Part shown: positions 24,443 to 33,555 of the stretch, piece after piece
How positions within the stretch are numbered: position 1 is the first letter of the stretch
How the letters are laid out: each line of letters begins with the position of its first letter
Assembly: GCA_026390815.1 (NCBI GenBank)
Contig: JAPLFH010000059.1
Span: 1-64,000, forward strand
DNA length: 64,000 bases
Direction: 5' to 3'
Source: Ignavibacteriales bacterium
GTDB taxonomy: Bacteria; Bacteroidota; Ignavibacteria; Ignavibacteriales; SURF-24
Program-made: the position numbers and the translations under genes
The notes under the pieces: generated by a model
Told to the model about the DNA's origin: nothing
Database searches by the model: none
What the model saw: the letters and a program-made list of their open reading frames with translations, nothing else

Positions 24443-27061
24443 TCACGTTAAGTTTTTGGGTAGAGTAATTATAAATTCTGCAAAACTGCCTTCATCCGAT
24501 TCAACTTTTATCTCGCCTTTGTGCTCCTGTACAATAATATCGAAGCTGAGAGATAATCCTAAACCGGTTCCTTTTCCTGTTGGCTTTGTGGTAAAAAACG
24601 GGTTGAAGATTTTATCCAGAACTTCTTTTGGAATTCCTTTCCCGTTGTCGCGTATTCTCACTTCAATTTTATTATCGAGATTTTTGGTGGTTATTGTTAA
24701 AGTTGGAGAATAGTTATCTCTTTTTTCTTTTTTCTTTTCGTTTACTGAGTAACAGGCATTGTTGATTGTATTCAAAAATACTCTGCTTAAATTTTGGGGA
24801 ACAACATTTATTTGCTCAAGTGTTTGATCATAATTGGTTTCTATTTTAACATTGAATGCAGAATCCTGAGCCCGGAAACCGTGGTAAGCAAGATTAACAT
24901 ATTCTGCCAAAAGATTATTGATATCAGTTTTTTGAAATTCCCCTGACTTACCACGTGAATGCAGAAGCATTCCTTTCACAATACTATCAGCTCGTTTACC
25001 GTGTTCATTAATCTTTCTTACGTTCTGCTCTAAATCGTTTAAAATCTCATTTACATACTCAACTGTTTTTGTTTCAATGTTATCCTTCTGATTTTCAAAT
25101 TCCACTCTAAGTTCCTTCGCAAGATCGATTGAAAGTTCGGAGAAATTATTTACAAAGTTCAGCGGATTTTTAATCTCGTGCGCAATACCTGCCGTTAACT
25201 GCCCAAGCGAAGCCATCTTTTCAGCTTGAACCAACTGAGCCTGAGCTTCTTTTAATTCTTTATGTGCTGCATTAATAGCTTCATAGGCAAAAGCATTATC
25301 CAATGCAATAGCGGTATAAGTGGCAAGGTTATTCATTATATCATAATGGATTTGATCATATACATTTTTTTCAAAGCTTTGAACAGAAATAGCTCCTATA
25401 ACTCTATTTTCAACTACCAATGGAAAGTAAATCATTGATGAGGAATAACCGCCAACCTTAGGTTTAACTCTTTGTGGAATGTAGCGAGCATATTCTTCAT
25501 CTACATCATTCATAAAAACTGGTTTACGATTATCCACACACCAAACTGCAAACCTGTTTTTATCTTCCATACTAAAACTGAATTGTGGAAGTGTTTCTCC
25601 TCTTTCTATGGAGAGTTTGCATTCAAGTTGATTTTCTTTTTTGTTGTAAACTAAAATCAGGAATATAGTTGCATCCAGCAATGAGTTTACGCTTTCATAA
25701 ACCATGTTAAAGATCAGTTCAAGGTTAAGAGTTGATGTAATTTTCTGACCAATCTCACTAAGTGTTTTAACATTTTTGTATGCGGAATCGAGTTTAAGAT
25801 TTTTATCTTTTAACTCAATTGTTCTTTGTTCAACTTTTTCTTCCAACGTGTGGCTATAATCTTCTAATTCATCATTTGCAGTTTTTAATTTCTGGATTGT
25901 ATCTCTAAGCGCTTTCTGCATAGAAATGAAGGACTGGTTAAGTTTGCCAATTTCATCCCTGGATTTTATTTCTGGAAGTTTAACATCAAAGTTGCCGGCA
26001 GAAAATTCCTTTGTTGCTGTTGCAAGCTGTCTTAATGATCCGGTTATTGAACGGGAAATGAGGATAACCACAATTAATAAAAATAATCCTCCGCCAACAC
26101 CCAGGATAAAAACGGTTTCACTTAGATTTGTAACATCAGCTGTCAATTCATCAATTGGGTATACAATCCCCAATGACCAGCCATTTACAGTTATAGGCGC
26201 ATAAGAAATCCAACTTGCCTTTCCACTCTTAAGACTTTTATAATCCGGCTTTTCAAATCCAGTTTTACCCTGAATCATTTTTCTTCCAATTTCTCTTAAG
26301 GCTGGATAATTCCGATCTTCGGCAATACTAAAAATGGTTTCATTCATTATTGTTTCTTTAATAGGATGAGTTACCAACTTGCCGGTTTTAGAAATCATAA
26401 ATCCATACCCGGATTTGGATACTCTAATGGAGGAAACAATTTTCTGAAGCCAATCGAGAGAAACATCCGCGGTAATTATACCAATAAATTTCTTTTCACC
26501 TTTAATAGTTTTGTAAATTGGAACGGCATAAGTGGACATTACAATATTACCACCACCTTCATCTAAATAAGGTTCGCTCCAGATTGGTTTGTTAAGCTCT
26601 TTTGGTATTTGGTACCAATCCATATGTGGATAATCATATGAACCATCGCCAAGGTTGGTGTATTTTATTTGTTCGTTGTATTTATAATAATAAGGGGCAA
26701 AGTATTTTATATTCCGGGAAAACTCATACGGTTCAAAAGCAATTGTTACACCAAATATTTCAATATTGTTTTCAACTATCAAGCGAATAGTTTGAAGAAG
26801 ATTTTCTTTAGAGTAATTTGAATTTTGAATAAGGATGGCAAAATTGTCCGGAACTTTTGCTACGGAATTTAGCACTTTCTCTAACTTAACAACCGTACTT
26901 GATGTAAAATTTCTCGCATTCTCTTCAATGTTTTTTTCAATTATGTTTTTGGAAACTTTGTAGTTATATAAAAAAATTACTGCAAAAACGAGTGAAATAC
27001 TGGAGAAGATCAGAAGGATCATCTTAAAAGCTAATCCTCTGTTAATTAAAATCTTTTTCAT
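24443..27061 (-). CDS. Membrane histidine kinase with Cache, HAMP and GAF domains
   Basis: This 872-residue sensor kinase has a first membrane span at about 11-33. An extracellular dCache domain follows to about 310 (IEIFGVTIAFEPYEFSRN, YDYPHMDWYQIPKELNKPIW, then SYAPITVNGWSLGIVYPIDEL). A second span lies at 312-335 and HAMP at about 335-390 (FSAGNFDVKLPEIKSRDEIG). A coiled coil comes next, then GAF at about 440-590. HisKA has its histidine near 629 (AGIAHEIKNPLNFVNNF). The ATPase domain has NACYSVNEKK, DNGKGI and FFTTKPTGKGTGLGLSLS. It probably binds a small molecule outside the cell and phosphorylates the receiver encoded six bases downstream. An NMT1-like binding protein gene lies 13 bases upstream and may supply the ligand. 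Confidence 0.94.
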   Translation of the reverse strand: MKKILINRGLAFKMILLIFSSISLVFAVIFLYNYKVSKNIIEKNIEENARNFTSSTVVKLEKVLNSVAKVPDNFAILIQNSNYSKENLLQTIRLIVENNIEIFGVTIAFEPYEFSRNIKYFAPYYYKYNEQIKYTNLGDGSYDYPHMDWYQIPKELNKPIWSEPYLDEGGGNIVMSTYAVPIYKTIKGEKKFIGIITADVSLDWLQKIVSSIRVSKSGYGFMISKTGKLVTHPIKETIMNETIFSIAEDRNYPALREIGRKMIQGKTGFEKPDYKSLKSGKASWISYAPITVNGWSLGIVYPIDELTADVTNLSETVFILGVGGGLFLLIVVILISRSITGSLRQLATATKEFSAGNFDVKLPEIKSRDEIGKLNQSFISMQKALRDTIQKLKTANDELEDYSHTLEEKVEQRTIELKDKNLKLDSAYKNVKTLSEIGQKITSTLNLELIFNMVYESVNSLLDATIFLILVYNKKENQLECKLSIERGETLPQFSFSMEDKNRFAVWCVDNRKPVFMNDVDEEYARYIPQRVKPKVGGYSSSMIYFPLVVENRVIGAISVQSFEKNVYDQIHYDIMNNLATYTAIALDNAFAYEAINAAHKELKEAQAQLVQAEKMASLGQLTAGIAHEIKNPLNFVNNFSELSIDLAKELRVEFENQKDNIETKTVEYVNEILNDLEQNVRKINEHGKRADSIVKGMLLHSRGKSGEFQKTDINNLLAEYVNLAYHGFRAQDSAFNVKIETNYDQTLEQINVVPQNLSRVFLNTINNACYSVNEKKKEKRDNYSPTLTITTKNLDNKIEVRIRDNGKGIPKEVLDKIFNPFFTTKPTGKGTGLGLSLSFDIIVQEHKGEIKVESDEGSFAEFIITLPKNLT

Positions 27062-27074
27062 TTTTTCCGCTACG

Positions 27075-28037
27075 CTAAAATGGCTGATAGAATAAATTAA
27101 AATCCGGAATCTTTTTTATTAATTTGTTTTCCAATAATTTGTTTGCAACAAATTCGTAATCTTTTTGAGAAAGCATTTCAAATTTTTCATAAACCTTTTT
27201 TGGAAAGATTAAGTCCTTCATCCTGTTCAACATCCAACGTTCGTGCGCACGGTTAACTGGCTGTTTAGCTGCTTTCATATATTTGGTAACAATGTTTAGT
27301 GCTTCCTCCGATTTTTCAAATGCTAACTTCCAACCTTCCAAAGTTGCAAGGATGAAATCTTTGCAAAGCTTCGGATCTTTTTTAAAAGTAGATTCTAAAC
27401 AATAAATGCCTTCTTCAGGAAAATTCAATCCGTAATCCGCAAAAAAGAAAGTTGAAAGTTCATCTTCATTTAAGCCGGAATTAATAATTGTATGATATTC
27501 ATTATACCACATTGCAGAAGTAACATTAACACCATCCATTAAAAAAAGATTTATAGAACTTCCCTGTGGAATTATTTTTACATCAAGGTTAAATTTTTTG
27601 AAAAATGCCATCGGTTGGATTTGAAAATCGCCACCCCAGATTCCAATTTTTTTTCCATTCATATCTTGCGGAGTTTTAATTCCGCTAGATTTTTTTGCAA
27701 TTAGCATTAAAGCAGATTTATTGACTAACTGAGAAATGTTGATAACCTTAATTCCTTTATCGCGTAACTGGATTGCGTTAGTAAGCCAGAGAGAAGCAAA
27801 GTCGACCTTACCTTTTTCTATTTCTACCGATGAAGGATTATTTGGACCACCCGTTAATATTTTCAAATCGATGCCGTATTTTTTATAAATACCTTTTTCG
27901 TAAGCCATAAAATACCCGGCAAATTGTGCTTGTGGTATCCAGTGTGGAATGAAAGAGATTTTCTTCAAATCAGATTGTGTAAATGCAACAGCAGAAGTAA
28001 ACATAATTAGAACAAGTATCGATATTAATACCCTCAT
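27075..28037 (-). CDS. NMT1/THI5-like periplasmic substrate-binding protein
   Basis: The 320-residue protein has a signal peptide (MRVLISILVLIMFTSAVAFTQ) and the NMT1 fold: FIPHWIPQAQFAGYFMAYEKGIYKK, then GIDLKILTGGPNNPSS, VDFASLWLTNAIQLRDKGI and MNGKKIGIWGGDFQIQP. Family members bind thiamine-pyrimidine precursors, sulfonates, riboflavin or unknown organics. No permease or ATPase gene of the matching SsuB/SsuC type is nearby and no TPP riboswitch is seen. It is the first gene of the block, just ahead of a Cache histidine kinase. This suggests a periplasmic sensor role. ATG 28037 is chosen because AAGGAAA precedes it and the signal peptide begins there. Confidence 0.88.
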   Translation of the reverse strand: MRVLISILVLIMFTSAVAFTQSDLKKISFIPHWIPQAQFAGYFMAYEKGIYKKYGIDLKILTGGPNNPSSVEIEKGKVDFASLWLTNAIQLRDKGIKVINISQLVNKSALMLIAKKSSGIKTPQDMNGKKIGIWGGDFQIQPMAFFKKFNLDVKIIPQGSSINLFLMDGVNVTSAMWYNEYHTIINSGLNEDELSTFFFADYGLNFPEEGIYCLESTFKKDPKLCKDFILATLEGWKLAFEKSEEALNIVTKYMKAAKQPVNRAHERWMLNRMKDLIFPKKVYEKFEMLSQKDYEFVANKLLENKLIKKIPDFNLFYQPF

Positions 28038-28691
28038 AATTTCCTTAAAGATTGTCAAGAAATTCATCTGCTACTTAAACAAAATAAATTAGGATGTCAA
28101 GATAATTTAGAAAAAGAAATCGGGCATTTAGAGTTGGGAAACTGGTATTCAATAGTAATTCCAACGTATAATTTTAACAATTGCTTAGCGTAATTACAGA
28201 TGTAGAAAATTGTAACTGAATTTTGAAATATTAATTTGTAATTATCCATTTACTTTCAGGTATGCAATTAATCCAGGAACTAAGATCTTTGGTGATTAAA
28301 ACAAAAGAGCCATTAGTGATTTAATGGCTCAATTTGAGGTTAAGGGGTCTATGGTTTATTGAGGGTTTCAATTTTCCATTAGAGAGAAGATTTTTGTAAG
28401 AACAAATTTTACGTTAATTTCGGCTATAATTATTTGATGTAAATTCTATTTATAAACTATAAATATTATGCCATTATAATTTAATCTGATTTTCCAATAT
28501 AATTCTAACTACAATCCAAAATTACTGGATTGTTGTGGTAGAAGTTACCTGAAATAATTTCAATTTTACTATAATATTCTTCCAACAATTTCTTCCAGAA
28601 TATTTGGTTTTATTAATGCAGCAAAATATTTTTTAAAGAAGTTTTCTTCAATCTTATGTTTTTTAATTTAAAGATGATCAAACCGGTTAAA
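28038..28691. other. Divergent intergenic region upstream of the signalling block
   Basis: This gap of about 650 bases separates the minus-strand signalling block from a plus-strand lipoprotein gene. It is very AT-rich and has no reading frame I would support. It must contain the promoters of both directions, but I could not pick a clear -35/-10 pair. Its one strong element is the minus-strand hairpin at 28294-28330, which lies about 260 bases ahead of the first signalling gene. Confidence 0.5.
28294..28330 (-). terminator. Rho-independent-type hairpin in the leader of the signalling block
   Basis: GAGCCATTA (28307-28315) pairs perfectly with TAATGGCTC (28322-28330) around a 6-base loop. Read on the minus strand the stem is followed by TTTTGTTTT. 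No minus-strand gene ends upstream of it, so it would end either a small RNA made from about 28331-28650 or a leader transcript of the block (attenuation). Confidence 0.6.
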
Positions 28692-29195
28692 ATGTATTTA
28701 TTAAAAAAAATCATTGTTTTTATTTTTTGCATGTTTGCCTGTGGGTGTTCAAATCTTTTTCAATCTACAAAGCCAATCGAGGTAATAGATTCTAATAAAG
28801 ACGCTGAATTAAAAATTATTATTAAAAACACCGGAATATTCATAGAAATATTTAGCAAAAGTGGTTTAGGATATTCTACCTTTAGAAAAAATGATTCGCT
28901 TAATACTTGCAATTTAGTGTTTCAATTTCATCTAAAAGGATTAGAGGAATTAAAGTTTATTTATAACAATAAATGCTCCACTGTTTACGTTTCAAGTATT
29001 GATAAATATATCGTTCACCAACAAATTACTGATTTTGAATTTCCAGATAAAGCAATCGAAATAACTGATAATGAGCCGAATTGGTTTCCAATAAACTTTA
29101 TTGAAGATGGATTGATCGAGGTTAAAGTTCCTACAGATTTTTTAAGGAATATTTATAATCAGTTCGAAATCAGGTGGATTGATTTTTATCGATGA
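28692..29195 (+). CDS. Lipoprotein of unknown function
   Basis: The 167-residue protein has a lipoprotein signal (MYLLKKIIVFIFCMFACGC, cysteine 19). The mature part is beta-rich with no family I recognise (LKIIIKNTGIFIEIFSKSGLG, CNLVFQFHLKGLEELKFIYN, FEIRWIDFYR at the end). ATG 28692 starts the signal peptide; two in-frame ATGs upstream (28656, 28674) would put extra residues before it. The gene stands alone between two long gaps. It is the first plus-strand gene after the signalling block and 100 bases ahead of sppA. Envelope location is well supported; function is not. Confidence 0.65.
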   Translation: MYLLKKIIVFIFCMFACGCSNLFQSTKPIEVIDSNKDAELKIIIKNTGIFIEIFSKSGLGYSTFRKNDSLNTCNLVFQFHLKGLEELKFIYNNKCSTVYVSSIDKYIVHQQITDFEFPDKAIEITDNEPNWFPINFIEDGLIEVKVPTDFLRNIYNQFEIRWIDFYR

Positions 29196-29295
29196 TTGAA
29201 ATTAATAATAAAATCTGTGTTTCTTAATTCTATTTGCTTTACAAACAGATAATTTTATAATAGCTTTGTAATAAGACAAACAAATTTAATTTTTT

Positions 29296-31068
29296 ATGAA
29301 ACAATTTTTAAAATTCACACTTGCCTCTATGCTGGGGGTATTTTTAAGCTTCATCTTTGTTTTTGTTATCTTCGTAATTTTTATGACAGTTTTAATTGCA
29401 GGATTACAAACTACAAAGGTAGAAGAAATTCCTCAGAATTCAGTTCTTGAAATTAAATTGAACTATTTTATTCCAGAAAGAAGTTTTCAATCTCCGCTGG
29501 CAGTTTCATCATTCCCATTTATTTCACTTAGAAAGCAAATTGGTTTAAATGAAATTATAGATAACATTCGCAAAGCCAAAACTGATTTTAAGGTGAAAGG
29601 AATTTATATAAATCTAAACAACTTTACTGGTGGTGGTATAGCAGTAATTGAGCCTATTAGAAGAGAACTATTAGATTTTAAAAAGTCGAAGAAATTTATA
29701 ATTGCATTTGGAGATAATATTTCCCAGCGGGCTTATTATTTAGCTTCTGCTGCTGATAAGATTTATATGACACCGGAAGGCAGCCTGGATTTTAGAGGAT
29801 TAAGTGTGGAAATGATGTTCTTTAAAAACACGCTTGATAAATTAGAAATTGAACCACAAATATTTCAGGCTGGTGAATATAAAAGCGCCACGGAGTCATT
29901 TAAGTCTGATAAAATGAGTGAGCCGAACAGACGGCAGATTACTGAGCTTTTAAATTCAATCAACGAACATTTTTTAAAGGAATTAGAAACAACGAGAAAA
30001 ATTCCCTATGATTCTTTGAAATTAATCTCTTCCAATTTCCTGGTACGCACACCGGAAGATGCCAGGAAATACAAGTTGATTGATGAATTGATTTACAAAG
30101 ACCAGGTGTTTGATGAAATGAAGAAAAAAGCTCGTACCGACAGAAATAAAAAACTTAGTACAGTTTCAATTGAAGATTATACCAATGTTAATGTCGATGG
30201 TGGAACTTCAAACTATAACAGGATTGCTGTAATATATGCTGTTGGAGAAATTGCAAATGTTTCCGGAAATGAAAGCATTATTGGTACTGAAAATATTACA
30301 GATGCAATTAAAAAAGCCAGAGATGACGAACGAGTAAAAGCTATTGTCATGCGGGTAGCTTCTCCCGGTGGAGATGCATTAACTTCTGATATTATTTGGC
30401 GCGAAGTTGCTTTGGCAAAAAAGAAAAAACCATTTATTGTTTCGATGAGTGGAGTTGCTGCATCCGGAGGTTATTACATTTCTTGTGCTGCTGATTCAAT
30501 TGTTGCAGAGCCCAATACAATTACAGGCTCAATTGGTGTGTTTGGAATAATTCCAAATATGAAAAACTTTTTTAAGAATAAATTGGGAATTTCATTCGAC
30601 CGCGTGAACACGGGTAAATTTTCGGACTATTTTAATGTTAACCGCCCATTGACTGTTGAGGAGAAAAAAATTGTTCAGTCAGAAGTTGATAGAATCTATA
30701 AATCTTTTGTTTCTAAAGTTTCTGTAGGAAGAAGAAAATCTTTTGAAGAAATTCAAAAGATTGCACAAGGACGTGTTTGGACTGGTTTGCAAGCTAAAGA
30801 AAATGGATTGGTTGATGAAATTGGAGGTTTAAAAGATGCAATTCGTATTGCAGCTGCAAAAGCCAGGGTTAAGCAATACTCGATTGTGGAATATCCAACT
30901 CTTAGAAGTATAATGAAAACTTTATTAGAAGATTTTTCAGCAGATGCTGAATTATCATTTTTAAAATTGAAACTGGGAGATAATTTTAGAGCGTTCGACC
31001 AATTAAAGCAGGTTGGAAATTTGAAAGGTGTTCAGGCAAGATTACCAGTTGAGCTTGATATTAATTAA
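29296..31068 (+). CDS. sppA: Signal peptide peptidase SppA (67K type)
   Basis: This 590-residue inner-membrane serine protease digests cleaved signal peptides. It has an N-terminal anchor (about 8-36) and two S49 domains, as in the long E. coli-type enzyme. The catalytic lysine is expected at 196 (GEYKSATESFKSDKMSEP) and the serine at 390 (MSGVAASGGYYISCAAD), matching K209/S409 in E. coli. Oxyanion and substrate-groove segments VMRVASPGGDALTSD and TGSIGVFGIIPNMKNFF are present. No frameshift or lost residue is seen. It has no operon partner; an imperfect hairpin follows at 31132-31171. Confidence 0.95.
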   Translation: MKQFLKFTLASMLGVFLSFIFVFVIFVIFMTVLIAGLQTTKVEEIPQNSVLEIKLNYFIPERSFQSPLAVSSFPFISLRKQIGLNEIIDNIRKAKTDFKVKGIYINLNNFTGGGIAVIEPIRRELLDFKKSKKFIIAFGDNISQRAYYLASAADKIYMTPEGSLDFRGLSVEMMFFKNTLDKLEIEPQIFQAGEYKSATESFKSDKMSEPNRRQITELLNSINEHFLKELETTRKIPYDSLKLISSNFLVRTPEDARKYKLIDELIYKDQVFDEMKKKARTDRNKKLSTVSIEDYTNVNVDGGTSNYNRIAVIYAVGEIANVSGNESIIGTENITDAIKKARDDERVKAIVMRVASPGGDALTSDIIWREVALAKKKKPFIVSMSGVAASGGYYISCAADSIVAEPNTITGSIGVFGIIPNMKNFFKNKLGISFDRVNTGKFSDYFNVNRPLTVEEKKIVQSEVDRIYKSFVSKVSVGRRKSFEEIQKIAQGRVWTGLQAKENGLVDEIGGLKDAIRIAAAKARVKQYSIVEYPTLRSIMKTLLEDFSADAELSFLKLKLGDNFRAFDQLKQVGNLKGVQARLPVELDIN

Positions 31069-31131
31069 TAGCAACGCACAAATTAAAAGAGTTAAAGGAT
31101 TTTTTTTATTTTACCCTGAGATATTTTTATT

Positions 31132-31171
31132 GGCTCAATTCAGAAATAAAAATTTGATTTCTGCTATAGCC
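31132..31171. terminator. Imperfect hairpin between convergent genes
   Basis: GGCT...CAGAAAT (31132-31135, 31141-31147) pairs with ATTTCTG...AGCC (31157-31163, 31168-31171), with a small internal loop. It lies between the ends of sppA and the VIT1-like gene and could end transcripts from both sides. No long U-run follows, so support is modest. Confidence 0.35.
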
Positions 31172-31197
31172 AAATTTAATAACTCATAACATTTTTA

Positions 31198-32313
31198 TTA
31201 AAACAATTTCATTATCCATTCACCAATAAAATAGCCGGCTGCGGCAACACCAAATCCAACTACGAACATATCAAAACCGCTGCGGAAAATACTGCGCCCG
31301 GTAAAAAAACTTCTTGCAGCGCCTACACCAAAATGGGTAATCATTGCAAGCAGAAAGGAAGTCCAGATTGCTTTCGTTCCAGTAAGAAAAAGAAAAGGCA
31401 AAACAGGAATGAAAGCTCCAACGGCGGTTGCTGTTCCTGTTATCCATCCTTCCTTAAGTGGGCTTCCGCCAGCTTCCACAATTCCCAGTTCGTCTCTTAC
31501 AGATTCATCCAATGCTTGTTCTGGATTTTTAATTATTTCATTTGCTAAAGCCTTAGCTTCTATTTTGCTCATTCCTTTTGCTTCATAAATAATTGCCATT
31601 TCTTCAGCTTCAAGTTCCGGCATTAAGCGGATTTCTTCCTTTTCCATATTCCGTTCATAATCAAAAACTTCTTTCTGGCTTACAGCAGCAAGATAACCGG
31701 ACGAACCCATTGAAAGTGAATCAGCTACAATTCCAGCTATTCCTGAAATTAAAATAATATGGGGTGCCGAAGCAGCACCGATCATTCCGGCAATTAATCC
31801 AAAGTTAGCGGTTAATCCATCATTAAAACCATAAACAATATTGCGCAATAATCCGCCGGATTCCGAACTATGCCATGGTTCTCCTTTTATTCCGAATGTG
31901 TTCATCAAGGTACCGGCATGATTTGCAGAATCTTTTGCCAGTTTTAATGCAATGTTCTTTGTTGAACTGACATTGGATGAGCGATATAATCCCATATAGG
32001 ATTTAACCTCATTCGCTTCTTCCCGAAGTTGAAGCTTAGATAGCATAACGGTTCCGAATTTTCTGGAATACCAGGCAAGAAACCGGGCTTTTATCGATGG
32101 CTTTAATTCAGCCAGTTTAAAATCATATAATTTCATTTGCTCTAACCAAATTGCAATATGTTTATCTTCTATAATCGCAAGCTGATTATAAATATCCTTC
32201 TCTTTTTCATCTTTAATAAGAGCAACTAAAGTGCGATAAAGAAATGCAGCATCAACTTCATCCTGAAGATGCTTGATCCAAATGGCAGCAGTTTTTTTAT
32301 TTACCGTCATCAT
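31198..32313 (-). CDS. VIT1/CCC1-family iron/manganese transporter with N-terminal ferritin-like domain
   Basis: This 371-residue membrane protein has two parts. Residues 1-140 form a ferritin/rubrerythrin-like helical domain with metal-ligand glutamates and histidine in HLQDEVDAAFLYRTL and AIIEDKHIAIWLEQ. The rest is the VIT1/CCC1 membrane domain: LLRNIVYGFNDGLTANFGLIAG, IAGIVADSLSMGSSGYLAAVSQ, and the cytoplasmic metal-binding helices EEIRLMPELEAEEMAIIYEAKGMS. Proteins of this build (MbfA-like) export iron or manganese from the cytoplasm, with the ferritin-like domain collecting the metal. An AAAGGA site sits just before the ATG. It is a single gene, convergent with sppA. Confidence 0.92.
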   Translation of the reverse strand: MMTVNKKTAAIWIKHLQDEVDAAFLYRTLVALIKDEKEKDIYNQLAIIEDKHIAIWLEQMKLYDFKLAELKPSIKARFLAWYSRKFGTVMLSKLQLREEANEVKSYMGLYRSSNVSSTKNIALKLAKDSANHAGTLMNTFGIKGEPWHSSESGGLLRNIVYGFNDGLTANFGLIAGMIGAASAPHIILISGIAGIVADSLSMGSSGYLAAVSQKEVFDYERNMEKEEIRLMPELEAEEMAIIYEAKGMSKIEAKALANEIIKNPEQALDESVRDELGIVEAGGSPLKEGWITGTATAVGAFIPVLPFLFLTGTKAIWTSFLLAMITHFGVGAARSFFTGRSIFRSGFDMFVVGFGVAAAGYFIGEWIMKLF

Positions 32314-32411
32314 AATCCTTTCAATTATAATTTTGCAGTAAGGTTCATTTAAATTAAATTTGTGTTGTTCAAAAATATCAAAACAATTTTACAACATACA
32401 GTAAACTAATT

Positions 32412-33149
32412 ATGAAATACGAACGGGAATATTTTATCCATTATTACGATTGTGATACTAATCTGAATCTTAATATAACAAGTTTGTTAAAATACTTTGA
32501 AGATATTGCCATCCTTCAAAGTGAAGATGCCGGAATAGGTTTGAAATACTATGAAAAGAACAATGTTGCCTGGATGCTTTATAAGTGGGACGTAATTATA
32601 AATCGTTACCCTAAATATAAAGAAAGAATAAAAATAATAACTGAACCAGTTTCATTTTTCCGGTTTTATGCTTATAGATCGTTTGAAGTTAAAAATTTGG
32701 CAGGCGAAACGCTGGCTACCGCAAATACACTTTGGTTTTTTATTGATACAAATTCAAGAAAACCAACAAAAATTATCGAAGAAATGTTCAGTGGTTATGG
32801 AATTAGTACTGAAGAAAAAAGAGAGTTACCAATTGATGAGATAAAACCGTTTGGTAAGATTGATTATGAGAAGGAATTTTTTGTGCGGCAGAGTGACATT
32901 GATACAAATGACCATGTAAATAATATTAGTTATCTTGCCTGGGCTCTGGAGGTTGTACCTGATTTTCTATTTAAGGATTCCATTTTAAAACGGTTAAAAA
33001 TCTATTATAAAAAAGAAACTCACTACGGCAGTAAAATAAAGTCATTAGTTGGAATAAATAACGAATTAAGCAAAAAAATATGTTCCCATAAGATTTCTGA
33101 TGGAGGAGATGATATTTGTCTATTAGAGACTCAGTGGGAAGTCAAATAA
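32412..33149 (+). CDS. Acyl-ACP thioesterase (hotdog fold)
   Basis: The 245-residue protein has two hotdog domains, as in bacterial acyl-ACP thioesterases of the FatA-like family. The first domain has YDCDTNLNLNITSLLKYFED, AWMLYKWDVIINRYPKYKE and ANTLWFFIDTNSRKPTKI. The second has VRQSDIDTNDHVNNISYLAWALEVV, in which DxNxHVNN is the catalytic signature. It releases fatty acids from acyl carrier protein; in bacteria it is often used to set lipid composition. It stands alone, starting 98 bases from the divergent VIT1-like gene. Confidence 0.9.
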   Translation: MKYEREYFIHYYDCDTNLNLNITSLLKYFEDIAILQSEDAGIGLKYYEKNNVAWMLYKWDVIINRYPKYKERIKIITEPVSFFRFYAYRSFEVKNLAGETLATANTLWFFIDTNSRKPTKIIEEMFSGYGISTEEKRELPIDEIKPFGKIDYEKEFFVRQSDIDTNDHVNNISYLAWALEVVPDFLFKDSILKRLKIYYKKETHYGSKIKSLVGINNELSKKICSHKISDGGDDICLLETQWEVK

Positions 33150-33248
33150 TTCAAGACTAAAATATAATTTGTTTATATATTTTATTATTGTATATTTCAT
33201 ACGGACAAAAAGTCCAAATATTTTTTAATTTTTTTTAGAGGTACTTTC

Positions 33249-33500
33249 GTGAGCACTAAACTTTTTGTGGGAAGTCTCCCATGGTCAATCGACGACAAAA
33301 CATTACAAACCACTTTCGAGGCTTATGGAACAGTTGTTTCAGCCAAAATTGTTATGGATCGCCAAACCGGCAGATCAAGAGGATTTGGTTTTGTTGAAAT
33401 GGAAGATTCTTCCGATGCCAAAAAGGCAATGGCTGCATTGAACAATTCCGAACTTAACGGTCGTAATATTCTTGTCAATGAAGCAAAATCAAAAATATAA
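33249..33500 (+). CDS. RRM-domain RNA-binding protein
   Basis: The 83-residue protein is a single RNA-recognition motif. RNP2 is KLFVGSLPW (about 4-12) and RNP1 is RGFGFVEM (about 44-51), with conserved aromatics for stacking on RNA. Small glycine-poor RRM proteins like this are cold-inducible RNA chaperones in cyanobacteria and Bacteroidota. The start is GTG 33249; GAGGTAC lies six bases upstream. The leader contains GGACAAAAAGTCC (33202-33214), a small hairpin, and a T-rich stretch; whether this gives temperature control is unknown. A strong terminator follows. Confidence 0.94.
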   Translation: MSTKLFVGSLPWSIDDKTLQTTFEAYGTVVSAKIVMDRQTGRSRGFGFVEMEDSSDAKKAMAALNNSELNGRNILVNEAKSKI

Positions 33501-33525
33501 GCGGTAATACAATTTATTCGTATTG

Positions 33526-33555
33526 AAAAGCGCTCTTTCGGGCGCTTTTTTTTAT
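33526..33555 (+). terminator. Rho-independent terminator after the RRM gene
   Basis: AAAAGCGC (33526-33533) pairs with GCGCTTTT (33542-33549), with further C-G/U-G pairs inside, and the right arm runs into a T8 stretch. It directly follows the RRM stop and could also serve the convergent gene that ends at 33552. Confidence 0.9.

Noticed and set aside
28331-28655. Named small RNA (6S, SRP or tmRNA) upstream of the minus-strand hairpin
   Set aside because: I could not match the sequence to the conserved cores of these RNAs; only the terminator-like end is visible.
28038-28691. TPP riboswitch ahead of the NMT1-like gene
   Set aside because: The conserved CTGAGA and ACCTGAT...GGATAATGCCAGCG-type segments of the thiamine riboswitch are not present on the minus strand.
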